63,159 nt of DNA from JAGVVZ01 sp964372465 (GTDB lineage Archaea; Aenigmatarchaeota; Aenigmatarchaeia; CG10238-14). The stretch is taken from assembly GCA_964372465.1 (NCBI GenBank), contig CAYJRA010000003.1, positions 1 to 63,159 on the forward strand, in the 5' to 3' direction. Below are positions 35,941 through 44,484 of this stretch, piece by piece. Under the pieces are notes generated by a model that saw only the letters and a list, made by a program, of their open reading frames with translations, had not been told where the DNA came from and ran no database searches. Numbering within the stretch: position 1 is the first letter of the stretch; every line of letters starts with the position of its first letter. Position numbers and translations under genes: made by a program.

Positions 35941-36591
35941 TTGTCCATGAAATTTGTTTTTATAAATTCCAAAATTTTTGTACTTATTGAGATAACAATA
36001 ATTGTCGCTGCATCGCTGATAATTTCATATAACGCGCATCTTTACAACTATAGACATTTAATTTTGATTATAAGCTTGTTTTATGCACTTATCATGTGCA
36101 AGTTAAGTGGTTATTCAAGAAAGGAACTTGGTGTTAGATTTGACAATTTAAAGAAAAGTGGAATGGTTTTTGGTGTTATAACTGCTCTAATATTAGCACT
36201 AGAACTAATGCTCATTTTCTTAACAAATGATAAATTACTTCTTCGTAATGTAGATTCAAAAAATGATTTTTTTGGTTTTATGCCGTGGTATATTTCTTAT
36301 ATGTTGATTTCGTCTCCGGCTACAGAATTCTTATTTAGAGGGTATTTATTAAATAGAATAAAACTAATCAACAATAATCCAATATTTATAAATCTGTTAA
36401 TTTCAATCTTATTTTTTTTGGCCCACCTACCAACAGGAAATTTGTACATAATATTAGGATCGTTTATTGTAAGCATTTTTTGGACATGGTATTATATAAA
36501 ATCACCTAATTTATTTGCTGTTACGCTTTCTCATTCAATAATAGGCGGCATGGTAATACCTATAACGAAAATTTTAAATTATTTTCTTTGA
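35941..36591 (+). CDS. CPBP family intramembrane metalloprotease
   Basis: 216 residues, about seven helices. The motifs are present: TEFLFRGYLL (E-x3-R form of motif 1), FFLAHLPTGN (His of motif 2) and SHSIIGGMVIP (His of motif 3). TTG 35941 or ATG 35947 may be the start; the ATG is preferred. Family members cleave prenylated proteins, or serve in bacteriocin processing or immunity. No target is evident here. Confidence 0.8.
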   Translation: MSMKFVFINSKIFVLIEITIIVAASLIISYNAHLYNYRHLILIISLFYALIMCKLSGYSRKELGVRFDNLKKSGMVFGVITALILALELMLIFLTNDKLLLRNVDSKNDFFGFMPWYISYMLISSPATEFLFRGYLLNRIKLINNNPIFINLLISILFFLAHLPTGNLYIILGSFIVSIFWTWYYIKSPNLFAVTLSHSIIGGMVIPITKILNYFL

Positions 36592-36632
36592 AATACCCAT
36601 CTTCTGACGTCATCCAATGTATCTATAAAATC

Positions 36633-37028
36633 CTAAAACTGTTCTTGATTGTGTACGACTCCGCATTTATATTTGCTTTCCAAATAACTTTTGACTGACT
36701 CAAACTCTCGTGGTTTCAATTCCCGATATACAAATTTACCCCTAGCCTGTAAGTTATCCTTTGGACCTGCTGATCCAATCGATACATCGTCCTCCAAGTA
36801 TCCGAAAACTTCAAACAAAGGGAGGTCCAAGTTCCTATACAAAACTAGCACGTATTCAAATCTCTCTGCGTTTAATCCCGGAATTTCAGCTGATTTTATT
36901 TTTTCAAAAAATGGGGAATGAGTTTGATAAGGAGGTATAAAATAATAAGAAGAAATTTTGACATACTCTACTTCAGGCATGATATCAACATTATCAATTT
37001 TCAAACACTCGAGTGTTAAAATGATCAT
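36633..37028 (-). CDS. Hypothetical protein
   Basis: 131 residues from ATG 37028. The frame stays open further upstream to 37223, but that extension overlaps the divergent glutaredoxin-like gene and has poor composition, so I chose the internal start. EYVLVLYRNLDLPLFEVFGYLEDDVSIGSAGPKD and REFESVKSYLESKY suggest a beta-rich domain and a last helix. Unassigned. Confidence 0.55.
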   Translation of the reverse strand: MIILTLECLKIDNVDIMPEVEYVKISSYYFIPPYQTHSPFFEKIKSAEIPGLNAERFEYVLVLYRNLDLPLFEVFGYLEDDVSIGSAGPKDNLQARGKFVYRELKPREFESVKSYLESKYKCGVVHNQEQF

Positions 37029-37108
37029 ATGCAAAAGATTTAACCTTGTTGACGGGCATGAAACTATCTTTAAATTCACCCAAATTATTTTATTTCTAAG
37101 GTAGCTGC

Positions 37109-37351
37109 ATGAAAAACGTAGTATTGGTGAAAACGCAAACCTGTCCTTACTGTCCGAAAGCGGATAAACTGTGGAGAGAACTTCTGGCGAAATATAAATT
37201 TGATTATAAAGTAGTCGATGCAATGACGGAAGAAGGAATGAGGCTCGTGCAGAAATTCACGATAATGTCAGTGCCTGTTACCATCATAGATGATAAGGTT
37301 GCTTTTGTTGGAGTGCCTGATAGAAATAAGGCGGAAGAAGCCATTAAGTGA
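37109..37351 (+). CDS. Glutaredoxin-like protein (CPYC)
   Basis: 80 residues. KTQTCPYCPKADKL gives the glutaredoxin motif Cys12-Pro-Tyr-Cys15, and MSVPVTIIDD carries the cis-proline. It follows a TATA-like TTTATTTCTAAGG. A thiol-disulfide reductase of the cytosol, plausibly part of the redox set that starts at 28 kb. Confidence 0.88.
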   Translation: MKNVVLVKTQTCPYCPKADKLWRELLAKYKFDYKVVDAMTEEGMRLVQKFTIMSVPVTIIDDKVAFVGVPDRNKAEEAIK

Positions 37352-37367
37352 TAAATTTTAATTATGC

Positions 37368-37655
37368 TTAAGTCTTTGGGTAATAACCCTGAGGTTGAGT
37401 AAAAGCGTTTTTATTGTTTCTATAAATTAAATTCAGAAATAAAAGAAGTGCATTATAGATTATTGCCCCATAGGATGCATCCCCAGATGAAAGTGAAAAC
37501 ATGGTTTCATTACCTGGTTGGTTTCTTCCTCCATTTATTATAATTTTCCCATCTCTATAAACAATCTGAAATCCATAACCTTGAATATTGAATGTTTGGA
37601 TTGACGCACATTCATACCCTACAGCTACTTCCTTCAAATCGTCTATTATTTTCAT
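37368..37655 (-). CDS. Small protein downstream of the secreted pre-toxin-like gene
   Basis: 95 residues. FQIVYRDGKIIINGGRNQPGNETM suggests a beta hairpin, and AIIYNALLLFLNLIYR a hydrophobic helix. It starts five bases after the stop of the 549-residue secreted protein at 37661, same strand, so the two are one operon. If the upstream protein is a toxin, this would be the natural immunity candidate, but nothing in its sequence proves that. Confidence 0.55.
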   Translation of the reverse strand: MKIIDDLKEVAVGYECASIQTFNIQGYGFQIVYRDGKIIINGGRNQPGNETMFSLSSGDASYGAIIYNALLLFLNLIYRNNKNAFTQPQGYYPKT

Positions 37656-37660
37656 TCCAT

Positions 37661-39310
37661 CTACCTCCCCACGATCGTAACATAACTAACTACATCATTA
37701 ATTCTGAAGGCGTACTGACTATATTCAGTCCCGATGGGAACAATGTCTGACTGGGACAGAATCTTGTAAGTAAACTCGAGACCACTGTCTTTATATAATT
37801 TTGGTATCCCTTCAGTCATCAAATAATCCCTCAAAAATAAATATTCCGGTGAAAACGGCCTGATGTTATTGCCTCTAGTTGCAGCCTTTCCATTCAGGAT
37901 AACATCTCTCAATATATTTCTGATGGTTGTCTCTTCGTTGGCTGCGCCTATGACATACCTACCCAATGTCTGCGGGTACGCACTGGCGCCCCTTTTAATT
38001 CCATTCAATGCAATTTGATATAATTCATGCGGAGCGTTTGAAGTCAGCAACAAATCCATTACAGCATGCCCGTTTAACACAAACTCATAGGCAAGATTTG
38101 TCTTGCCCAAAGCATAAAGTTTTGTAATATTTCTGGTATCCAAGGCTATTGCCAGGCCTGTCTTATATGGGTATATTGCTCTCATTCTGGTTGAAAACCC
38201 GGCTATCTGTCCTGCATTATTCAAAAAACTATGAGAGGCCAATACGGAATCAACTTCAGCATTCACGAAATATCTCATAGCTCCAACATCTGCAAGTGAC
38301 CTAAAAGTATCTGGATCTCCATCCAATGTCCAAATAACACGCTTCCCTCGCTGAGTAAAAGGAGAAAGATGACCCAAATAACCCACTCTTCCTTTTGGAC
38401 CCAATTCAAAAACTGTTTCCTGAACTCCTGTGTATGTTTCTTCTACAGCTTTAGCAAAACGGTTTATATCAACAACTTCTTCTGTTATTTCCCCGCCAGC
38501 TTTAACCGTGTATCTTAATATTTTTGATCCAGTGACATAATAAAAAACGTCTCCTGTTGCTGAAGCTTGCCTAACCAATTTTAATCCTTTAGACATAAAG
38601 CTGGGAACTTTGGCTAGTGCAGGGATTTTAGAGAGAACATGTGCGATTTTACCTCCTGGAACCGTTGATAAAATAATTGAAGTGTAAGTTAGATTCCTAT
38701 CATTCTCTGACATCGGCCTTCCTGTTATATCAGCACTTCCCCTGTAATAAGAAATTAAATCTGCTGCATCAGAAGGAACGCTTGTTAAAGGGAAAAGAGA
38801 AGCTACGAATCTGGTTGTTGAAAGAGAATTATTAGTAACCATCTGGAGAGAATCACAAAATATTTCAAGTTTTGTTCTTTCGCTTATTTCCCTTGGGTTA
38901 CCTTCTATGTACCCGCTTATAACGCCGGCAACTGCAAGATCATCCAATGTTTTTCCATGTTTGTCCATTTTGGAAAGTACATATAATGACGGTTGTTCCG
39001 GAGAAAAATTAAAAGAAGCATCCCAGAAAAATAGTTCGTTCACAGTTTCATCTACTTTTTCAAAGTATGTCGTTATATCTGGACCAGCAATTGCTTCATA
39101 ATTTTTAGACGGATCATATAATGGGACTTGTGATGCATTAGATAAAGAGCTTGGACCACATCTATTGCTTGAGGGATTCTGTATAGATTGTGACTGTTGT
39201 TGGGAATTCGCTGGATTTAAATTAGCAGATGTTGCAGGTGCTGATGGAGCTGTGGTGCAAGAAGCATATGCAAATGTTGCTAATAATAAAGCTGAAAGTG
39301 TGTTTCTCAT
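37661..39310 (-). CDS. Secreted lipoprotein-like protein with pre-toxin-like (PT-TG) segment
   Basis: 549 residues. The signal LSALLLATFAYASC ends in a lipobox-like YASC, then a Ser/Thr/Pro/Gln-rich linker (~20-50). Residues ~160-215 (VPSDAADLISYYRGSADITGRPMS...STVPGGKIAHVLSKI) resemble the pre-toxin TG module of polymorphic toxins: a Pro-x-x-x-Asp-Ala-x-Asp start, Thr-Gly, and Pro-Gly-Gly-Lys. The C-terminal ~150 residues have no motif I can name. The half-palindrome at 39374-39390 and a TTTTAAATAG TATA box precede it. A toxin role is an inference from one weak domain match. Confidence 0.6.
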   Translation of the reverse strand: MRNTLSALLLATFAYASCTTAPSAPATSANLNPANSQQQSQSIQNPSSNRCGPSSLSNASQVPLYDPSKNYEAIAGPDITTYFEKVDETVNELFFWDASFNFSPEQPSLYVLSKMDKHGKTLDDLAVAGVISGYIEGNPREISERTKLEIFCDSLQMVTNNSLSTTRFVASLFPLTSVPSDAADLISYYRGSADITGRPMSENDRNLTYTSIILSTVPGGKIAHVLSKIPALAKVPSFMSKGLKLVRQASATGDVFYYVTGSKILRYTVKAGGEITEEVVDINRFAKAVEETYTGVQETVFELGPKGRVGYLGHLSPFTQRGKRVIWTLDGDPDTFRSLADVGAMRYFVNAEVDSVLASHSFLNNAGQIAGFSTRMRAIYPYKTGLAIALDTRNITKLYALGKTNLAYEFVLNGHAVMDLLLTSNAPHELYQIALNGIKRGASAYPQTLGRYVIGAANEETTIRNILRDVILNGKAATRGNNIRPFSPEYLFLRDYLMTEGIPKLYKDSGLEFTYKILSQSDIVPIGTEYSQYAFRINDVVSYVTIVGR

Positions 39311-39373
39311 TTTTATCAGTTCAAATTCTAGACTATATACCTAAATTTTTGGAAAGAAACTATTTAAAATAAA

Positions 39374-39390
39374 CTCCTATAAAGTAGTAA
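39374..39390. promoter_or_regulatory. Degenerate copy of the 17-bp palindrome, upstream of the gene at 37661
   Basis: CTCCTA-N5-TAGTAA; one half-site is perfect. It abuts the stop codon of the surface protein at 39391 and lies just upstream of the TTTTAAATAG element of the gene at 37661. Confidence 0.4.
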
Positions 39391-41907
39391 CTAACAACCA
39401 TGTTTCCCAAAACATCCAACAGGCTTATGTCTGCAGCATTTCTTCAATCTAAATGGGAAACAAAATATCAGTGCCAATAATAACGCCAGCAACAATAATC
39501 CCAGCAATAACCAAAGCAGCCACATCCAGTTAAAATCTATTGTTGGGAATTTGAATGGTTTTACCGCTCTCAAAGTTGAGGTAGCTGTATATGCAGGAGA
39601 TCCTGAAGCTGTCAATGAAAAATCATATTTCCCAGATTTGGCATCGCACGGCACATCCACCACTGCTTCTATCGTCTTTCTTTGGCTTGCTTTCAAATCA
39701 ACCTTGCCAGGCAAGACGCTGAACCAGTCTGCCGATTCGCCAGAAACGCTTAATGTAAACACATCAGAAACATCACCCTTGTTCAAGACATCAAACTTGA
39801 TCTTGCTGGTCTCGCAGATGTTGACTGTATATTCTTTCTTTGCGAATATCACCGGTATGCCGTCGCTGATGATGAAGCTGTTTGACATGGAATCTGATGC
39901 CACTGCATTATAAGCAGTTGCTTTCATATTCTCAGTCTCTTCTGCATCCTTAGGCACGTTGATTGTGAAAATGACGTCTCTTGATTGTGACGGGCTCAAG
40001 GAATATGTGGCAATGGAATATGTCTTTTTAAAAGCGTTCAGATCTGTATTTATGTTATTCTCAACGCTGCTGCCGCAGTTGGATACTGTTGCTCTAATAT
40101 CTACTGTCTTTCCAGGAATCAGTTTTTCATCTGCCCATAGATCCTGGACGCTTAAGCAGTGAGTTGGTCTCAGCAATGAGAACTGATCTACAAAGACTCT
40201 TTTATCAAATCTGAAATCCCTCTTTATGCCACCGCAATCTTTGATTCTGAATGATGTGAACTCTATCTCCTTATCATCATTATCCACGACAACTTTCACT
40301 TTATGCTTGCCGATATCAAGGTCGAATGCCTCATACTCATATGTGGCGGTAAATGTTTTCTCGTCGCCTTTATCTAATTTATGATCATTATCACCAACAA
40401 AGAAAAAGTGATCGTCATCATCTTCAACATAAAATTTGGCTTGAATCTTCTCATCATCCCCCTTGTTCAATTTTACGTCAACTGACAGTTCAACCAGCTC
40501 GTCTTCATCCTGGCAGAAACTGGATGGCGAGACTTCAAAATCATCCAGCTGCAATTCCTCATGATCATCTCCGTTTATTGAAAAAGTATCTTCATCTTGA
40601 TCTGAAGCAGCATCATGAACTGTTGCAACTATTTTTGCTGTATGACTACCGTCATCAAATCCGTCTGTGTCTTCAACAAAAGATACAAATTCCGAATCGC
40701 CCTGATTCAAGAAAATGGATTCAGTATTTTTCAGATCCCCGTCTATATATAATTTGACTTCAACAGGATGCGACCCAGCCGGAGATTGAAGCAGAGTGAC
40801 TGTACCTGTTATTTCCAGATTATCTCCTTCATTCAATGAAGAAGGCGAAGCATCAACATTTTTAACATCTATCTGAAAGTTATCATTGCAGCTCTCTGCA
40901 TTAATTACTACCGTGTCTATTGCCGTCCTCCATTCAGCATCTCTGACTATTAAACTAACTACATGAGTTCCTTCTGAAAAACTCCATAAGAAGATATCAT
41001 CATTGCTTAGGAAGCTGCCGTCATCCCACCATTCATAAGATATTATATAACTATTAAGGGAGTAAGACTCGCTGCCGTCCAAAAGTGTTAACTCATTTGC
41101 ACACACTGTCATATCAGGACCTGCTATTGCAAACAACTTTTTCATAGCGCATATATCAGGCTTTGGGCATGTTGGTATGGTAGTTGTTGTGGTAGTTGTG
41201 GTTGGTGGTGCACCGGTTACAACTAATGTAGCCGTATCTTTGCAGGCTAATCCACTTCCGTCAAGTGAATTTGCATTTAATGAATACGTTCCAGAATAGG
41301 GTGGTGTGAACCAGCAATCTTCATTCAAACATGTCTTTTGGAAATTATTAGGACCGTTGATCGTTAATTGTATATTTGGCCAGACTCTTGATGTGTCCTG
41401 ATTATGAACGGCCACTGCCTTGACACGCTCCCCGTAATTGACAGTCAAATAACTCTCTAGAGTTGGATGAGCGTCCGTATGAAAACGGGCTTGCGTTGAT
41501 GCATAAGGGCATCCGCCACCGCAATTGCTCCATTGGTCTGAAACCCAAACTATCCAATCTCTTCCGACACCAGAAGAATCTACGACATCTATTTGTATCG
41601 TCTTGCATGGTTCGGCATACTGGCTGACGCTGGCGCTGTTCAAATTATATATACCGTTATCAAGACACTCTAAAGTGTTTCTATTACATCTGTAAACTGA
41701 AACTGAATACCCACCAACGGCATTGCAGCTGCCTGTATATTCACTGCATGTGTTCGGATAGCAATTAGGATCGTTCTGCGTACCGCCGCACATGTTTCTT
41801 ATTCTTCCACCGCTTATTGGATAGTTAGGATCGTAAGCTAGAACCATAGGTAAAACAAAAACAGATATTAAAAGGATTGTTATCAGAATCGGTCTTTTAT
41901 TCATCAT
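39391..41907 (-). CDS. Large surface protein with PKD-like and CARDB-like domains
   Basis: 838 residues from ATG 41907 (ATG 41904 also possible). The frame can be read to a TTG at 41934, but that region is the promoter palindrome, so I exclude it. A signal peptide (ILITILLISVFVLPMVLA) is followed by a Cys-rich domain, a Thr-rich linker (PPTTTTTTTTIP, ~240), a PKD-like domain (AGPDMTVCANELTLLDGSES...), three beta domains of CARDB type (EVKLYIDGDLKNTESIFLNQGDSEFVSF), and a C-terminal helix. The short cytosolic tail is Cys-rich: FRLKKCCRHKPVGCFGKHGC. Probably an envelope or adhesion protein. Confidence 0.8.
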   Translation of the reverse strand: MMNKRPILITILLISVFVLPMVLAYDPNYPISGGRIRNMCGGTQNDPNCYPNTCSEYTGSCNAVGGYSVSVYRCNRNTLECLDNGIYNLNSASVSQYAEPCKTIQIDVVDSSGVGRDWIVWVSDQWSNCGGGCPYASTQARFHTDAHPTLESYLTVNYGERVKAVAVHNQDTSRVWPNIQLTINGPNNFQKTCLNEDCWFTPPYSGTYSLNANSLDGSGLACKDTATLVVTGAPPTTTTTTTTIPTCPKPDICAMKKLFAIAGPDMTVCANELTLLDGSESYSLNSYIISYEWWDDGSFLSNDDIFLWSFSEGTHVVSLIVRDAEWRTAIDTVVINAESCNDNFQIDVKNVDASPSSLNEGDNLEITGTVTLLQSPAGSHPVEVKLYIDGDLKNTESIFLNQGDSEFVSFVEDTDGFDDGSHTAKIVATVHDAASDQDEDTFSINGDDHEELQLDDFEVSPSSFCQDEDELVELSVDVKLNKGDDEKIQAKFYVEDDDDHFFFVGDNDHKLDKGDEKTFTATYEYEAFDLDIGKHKVKVVVDNDDKEIEFTSFRIKDCGGIKRDFRFDKRVFVDQFSLLRPTHCLSVQDLWADEKLIPGKTVDIRATVSNCGSSVENNINTDLNAFKKTYSIATYSLSPSQSRDVIFTINVPKDAEETENMKATAYNAVASDSMSNSFIISDGIPVIFAKKEYTVNICETSKIKFDVLNKGDVSDVFTLSVSGESADWFSVLPGKVDLKASQRKTIEAVVDVPCDAKSGKYDFSLTASGSPAYTATSTLRAVKPFKFPTIDFNWMWLLWLLLGLLLLALLLALIFCFPFRLKKCCRHKPVGCFGKHGC

Positions 41908-41914
41908 GATCTCT

Positions 41915-41931
41915 TTACTATTAAATAGTAA
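41915..41931. promoter_or_regulatory. Perfect 17-bp palindrome at the promoter of the gene at 39391
   Basis: TTACTA-TTAAA-TAGTAA. In the gene's direction it lies three bases after a GTATTTAAAT TATA box and about eight bases before the start codon, so it covers the expected transcription start; a repressor bound there would block initiation. Confidence 0.65.
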
Positions 41932-41988
41932 CAAATTTAAATACCTTTCTATTGATTATATTTTTATGATTGCACTTCCTAAAAACCC

Positions 41989-42378
41989 ATGAAAATTTAT
42001 TATTACTTATTCAAATTTTTTATCATGATGAATTTCAAGAAAATATGGAATGAATTGATATTAGAAATGATTTTTATTTTTTCTATGGTTTTGACTATAA
42101 TTTTATTTTACAAGAATAATTTGTTAACCGCCTTTCTGTTGGCTCTCATTTCTCTTGTTGGATTAAAGTTATGGCATAAAAAAGATGATGTTTATTTCTT
42201 TGTGATACCGGCTTTCATCGGACCAACATTCGAAATCATATGCATATACTTCGGTGTTTGGAGATACGCTAATCCCACACTAGCCGGCATTCCAATCTAT
42301 TTGCCTATTGCATATGGACTGGCATTATTAGTGTTAAAAAATATTATTACAACCTTTTTGAAAATGGAAAGGAATTGA
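41989..42378 (+). CDS. Small polytopic membrane protein
   Basis: 129 residues, four helices. IPAFIGPTFEIICIYFGVWRYANPTLAGIPIYLPIAYGLALL is a conserved-looking segment with Glu between Gly-Pro and a later Pro-Ile-Tyr-Leu-Pro, seen in several archaeal membrane proteins I cannot name. ATG 42025 or 42028 (MMNFKKIW) could also be the start. The gene is divergent from 39391. No function assigned. Confidence 0.6.
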   Translation: MKIYYYLFKFFIMMNFKKIWNELILEMIFIFSMVLTIILFYKNNLLTAFLLALISLVGLKLWHKKDDVYFFVIPAFIGPTFEIICIYFGVWRYANPTLAGIPIYLPIAYGLALLVLKNIITTFLKMERN

Positions 42379-42435
42379 AATTTACTCATTAACAAAATAT
42401 CAATATTTTCTTTATTTTGTGTGCAATTTTATTAT

Positions 42436-42452
42436 TTACTATTTAGTAGTAA
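42436..42452. promoter_or_regulatory. Perfect 17-bp palindrome upstream of the gene at 42520
   Basis: TTACTA-TTTAG-TAGTAA, directly before the ATTTATATATTAAG TATA box. Here the palindrome is on the upstream side of the TATA box, unlike at 41915. Confidence 0.6.
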
Positions 42453-42519
42453 TATTTATATATTAAGATTCAGTAAAAATATTGTTATTATCAAAAACAA
42501 TCTTTAAAGATCAAAAGAG

Positions 42520-43677
42520 TTGAAGAAGTTGTATAAATTATCACGAGATAGAATCCAAGTACATGGACTTAAATTCTATGATAATCAAATGGGAAGAAGA
42601 TCTTTGAAAGTCGATATAGGACCAACAATTGAAAAATGCCATGTTCCATGTTATATAGATGTCCATGAACTCTACCCGATTAATGAACGGGGAGTTAACT
42701 TTAACATTGATGATTGCGAAAACGGCATAATTTTCAACACCGAAACACATAAAGGAGAAGCAACTGCTTTTTATGTAACACGACGCATTGAAAGTCTCAT
42801 AAATGATCTTGCTATTGGATCAAGCAGGCCTGGATTTGCGGCATTTATTTCAGGATTAAGTAGTGCTGTGTCATATTTATCAAAACAAACAGGCAGTAGA
42901 GTAAAAGACATTAATAGAAAATTTTCATATACTTACGATCCAAATGGAGATGTTTTTGAACGATTGGCACACAATTATTTAAGATTTATCTATACTAGAT
43001 ATCCTAGCGCCTTTCCTATCGTGGATATCCATGCCGACCCTGAAGAAAGGACTACTAATGTTCACTGTATCGTTGACAGACCCAAGGCTGTTGGTATGAA
43101 TGATCCCAGATTCGAAGATAAGTTATGGCAGTGGGCACGCCAAATTCCTCTGACAACAGTATTCGATATAAAGATGCCAGACTATGAGAAAAGAGGTTTG
43201 CATAGAAGTTTAGTAGCAGCTGCTTTACCTCAAAGAATGGGATGTACAATAGAAACGGGTGCTGGAGAGTCAGTAGATGAAGTTGATGCATTGTATTCCG
43301 TAAACGCGTTAATCGTGGCTTTGAACAAATGGGGAATAGTTAACGATACGGATGCTTTTACTCAGATCGATAAAAACCTTGAAATGTTATATGAAATGAG
43401 GCAACCACTATTTCCTCTCATAATCAATAATTGGTTTGGGACTAGAAGAGTAAGGAGAGAACTCTTCGAATTTAAAGTTGGCTATAAGGGGGCTTTCATG
43501 CCACTGAGAGAAACAAACCAATATATTAAAAAAAATGAGGTTATTGGGGCTTGGGAGCATGTAGGTTTTACGCCAATACTATATCCTACAAATTGTGCAC
43601 TTTTAGGATTACCACAAACAGGAATTCTTTATAAAGGTGAAAAAATAGTTTTCAATTTAGCTGTTGTTGACGAATAG
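42520..43677 (+). CDS. Succinylglutamate desuccinylase/aspartoacylase-like protein with altered metal motif
   Basis: 385 residues from TTG 42520. KDINRKFSYTYDPNGDVFERLAHNYL matches the NR-x-FP...ER-x-A segment of the AstE/AspA (M14-like) family. IVDIHAD is the third-ligand strand (family D-x-H). CTIETGAGESVDEVDAL is the ETG-type motif, and the C-terminal EVIGAWEHVGF beta domain also fits. The first motif (HGxE, two zinc ligands) should fall near AFISGLSSAVSYL, where no His or Glu is found. It may be inactive or bind metal differently. Controlled by the shared palindrome. Substrate unknown. Confidence 0.6.
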   Translation: MKKLYKLSRDRIQVHGLKFYDNQMGRRSLKVDIGPTIEKCHVPCYIDVHELYPINERGVNFNIDDCENGIIFNTETHKGEATAFYVTRRIESLINDLAIGSSRPGFAAFISGLSSAVSYLSKQTGSRVKDINRKFSYTYDPNGDVFERLAHNYLRFIYTRYPSAFPIVDIHADPEERTTNVHCIVDRPKAVGMNDPRFEDKLWQWARQIPLTTVFDIKMPDYEKRGLHRSLVAAALPQRMGCTIETGAGESVDEVDALYSVNALIVALNKWGIVNDTDAFTQIDKNLEMLYEMRQPLFPLIINNWFGTRRVRRELFEFKVGYKGAFMPLRETNQYIKKNEVIGAWEHVGFTPILYPTNCALLGLPQTGILYKGEKIVFNLAVVDE

Positions 43678-43698
43678 TTAAACATAAAGATGAATTAA

Positions 43699-44022
43699 TT
43701 AATCATAAACATATTCTGTTCGAACATTTTTATACAATCTTCTAGCCTCCTCAGAGTTTGGGTCTAATATAAGAATATCGGGAAAATCACCAAACTGGCC
43801 AGCAGTAAAGTCTATTTGCTTGCCTGTTCTCGGATCATAGTTCCACCAATGCGCTTTACGACTCCCATCTGGTTTTGCAAAATCTCCTCTTTTTACTTCC
43901 CATCTCTTTGCTTTTCCCACATAATATGATGTCTCATGGCAGGCACTTTCAGGAAAGGTGAAACTGTATCTTCTTCTTTTGGCTTCTTCTCTAAGTGCTC
44001 TAAGTTCATTCATATCATACAT
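43699..44022 (-). CDS. Small Cys/His/Asp protein, YunG-like
   Basis: 107 residues from ATG 44022 (44013 also possible). The frame can be extended to 44058, but this would place the start only three bases from the promoter palindrome. SACHETSYYVGKAKRW, then AHWWNYDPRTGKQIDFTAGQFGDFPDI resembles the C ... H-W-N ... D-x-T-x-x-Q-F arrangement of YunG-like and transglutaminase-like small proteins, with Cys, His and Asp in order. Activity is not proven. Regulated by the palindrome at 44061. Confidence 0.5.
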   Translation of the reverse strand: MYDMNELRALREEAKRRRYSFTFPESACHETSYYVGKAKRWEVKRGDFAKPDGSRKAHWWNYDPRTGKQIDFTAGQFGDFPDILILDPNSEEARRLYKNVRTEYVYD

Positions 44023-44060
44023 AAAATCAATAAAACTAAGTGATGCTAAATATATCAATA

Positions 44061-44077
44061 TTACTATAAAGTAGTAA
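44061..44077. promoter_or_regulatory. Perfect 17-bp palindrome at the promoter of the gene at 43699
   Basis: TTACTA-TAAAG-TAGTAA. In the gene's direction a TAATATAT TATA-like element overlaps its upstream edge, so protein binding would occlude the promoter. Confidence 0.6.
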
Positions 44078-44187
44078 ATATATTACTTGGTGGTTCTATA
44101 ATTTAAAAATGGAAAAAAGGTAAATTATAAAGCCAATGTTCTTACTACAACTGGGGGTTTTTTATCGCTTGGTTTGTAACCGGCTGC

Positions 44188-44430
44188 TTACACTTCCATT
44201 CCTAGTTGAACAGCCAGGCTGACTGTCTCTCCCTGCGTCAAAGCTGATTGAGCCCCGGTTTGTGTATAACATATTACACTGCTATTTCCGAGTTCTAACC
44301 CCCCAGGGAGTTGTGCTGTTCTTAGAAACTGAAGAGATCTTGTATAAAGTACTGATGAAAATTTAATTCCATATTCTTCAAAAGGTTTCAGAGTACTTCT
44401 ATCAAAATAAACTCTTTGCGTGGTTGGCAT
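44188..44430 (-). CDS. Small hypothetical protein
   Basis: 80 residues from ATG 44430 (MPTTQRVYFDRS); the frame can be read upstream to 44463 but that stretch holds the promoter-like TTTAACATTAATTTTTTATTTAA. Beta-rich; LGNSSVICYTQTG and QGETVSLAVQLGMEV suggest a small beta domain. It lies downstream of the coiled-coil membrane protein. The 110 bases beyond its stop, to 44078, hold only a weak GGTT-AACC hairpin. Confidence 0.5.
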   Translation of the reverse strand: MPTTQRVYFDRSTLKPFEEYGIKFSSVLYTRSLQFLRTAQLPGGLELGNSSVICYTQTGAQSALTQGETVSLAVQLGMEV

Positions 44431-44484
44431 ACTTATTAAATAAAAAATTAATGTTAAATACATTTATTATCTAATGTAACATTC

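Noticed and set aside
37029..37223. N-terminal extension of the gene at 36633
   Set aside because: It overlaps the divergent glutaredoxin-like gene and its sequence has no natural look; ATG 37028 is preferred.
41908..41934. Earlier TTG start of the surface gene at 39391
   Set aside because: The added residues would be read from the promoter palindrome; ATG 41907 gives a normal signal peptide.
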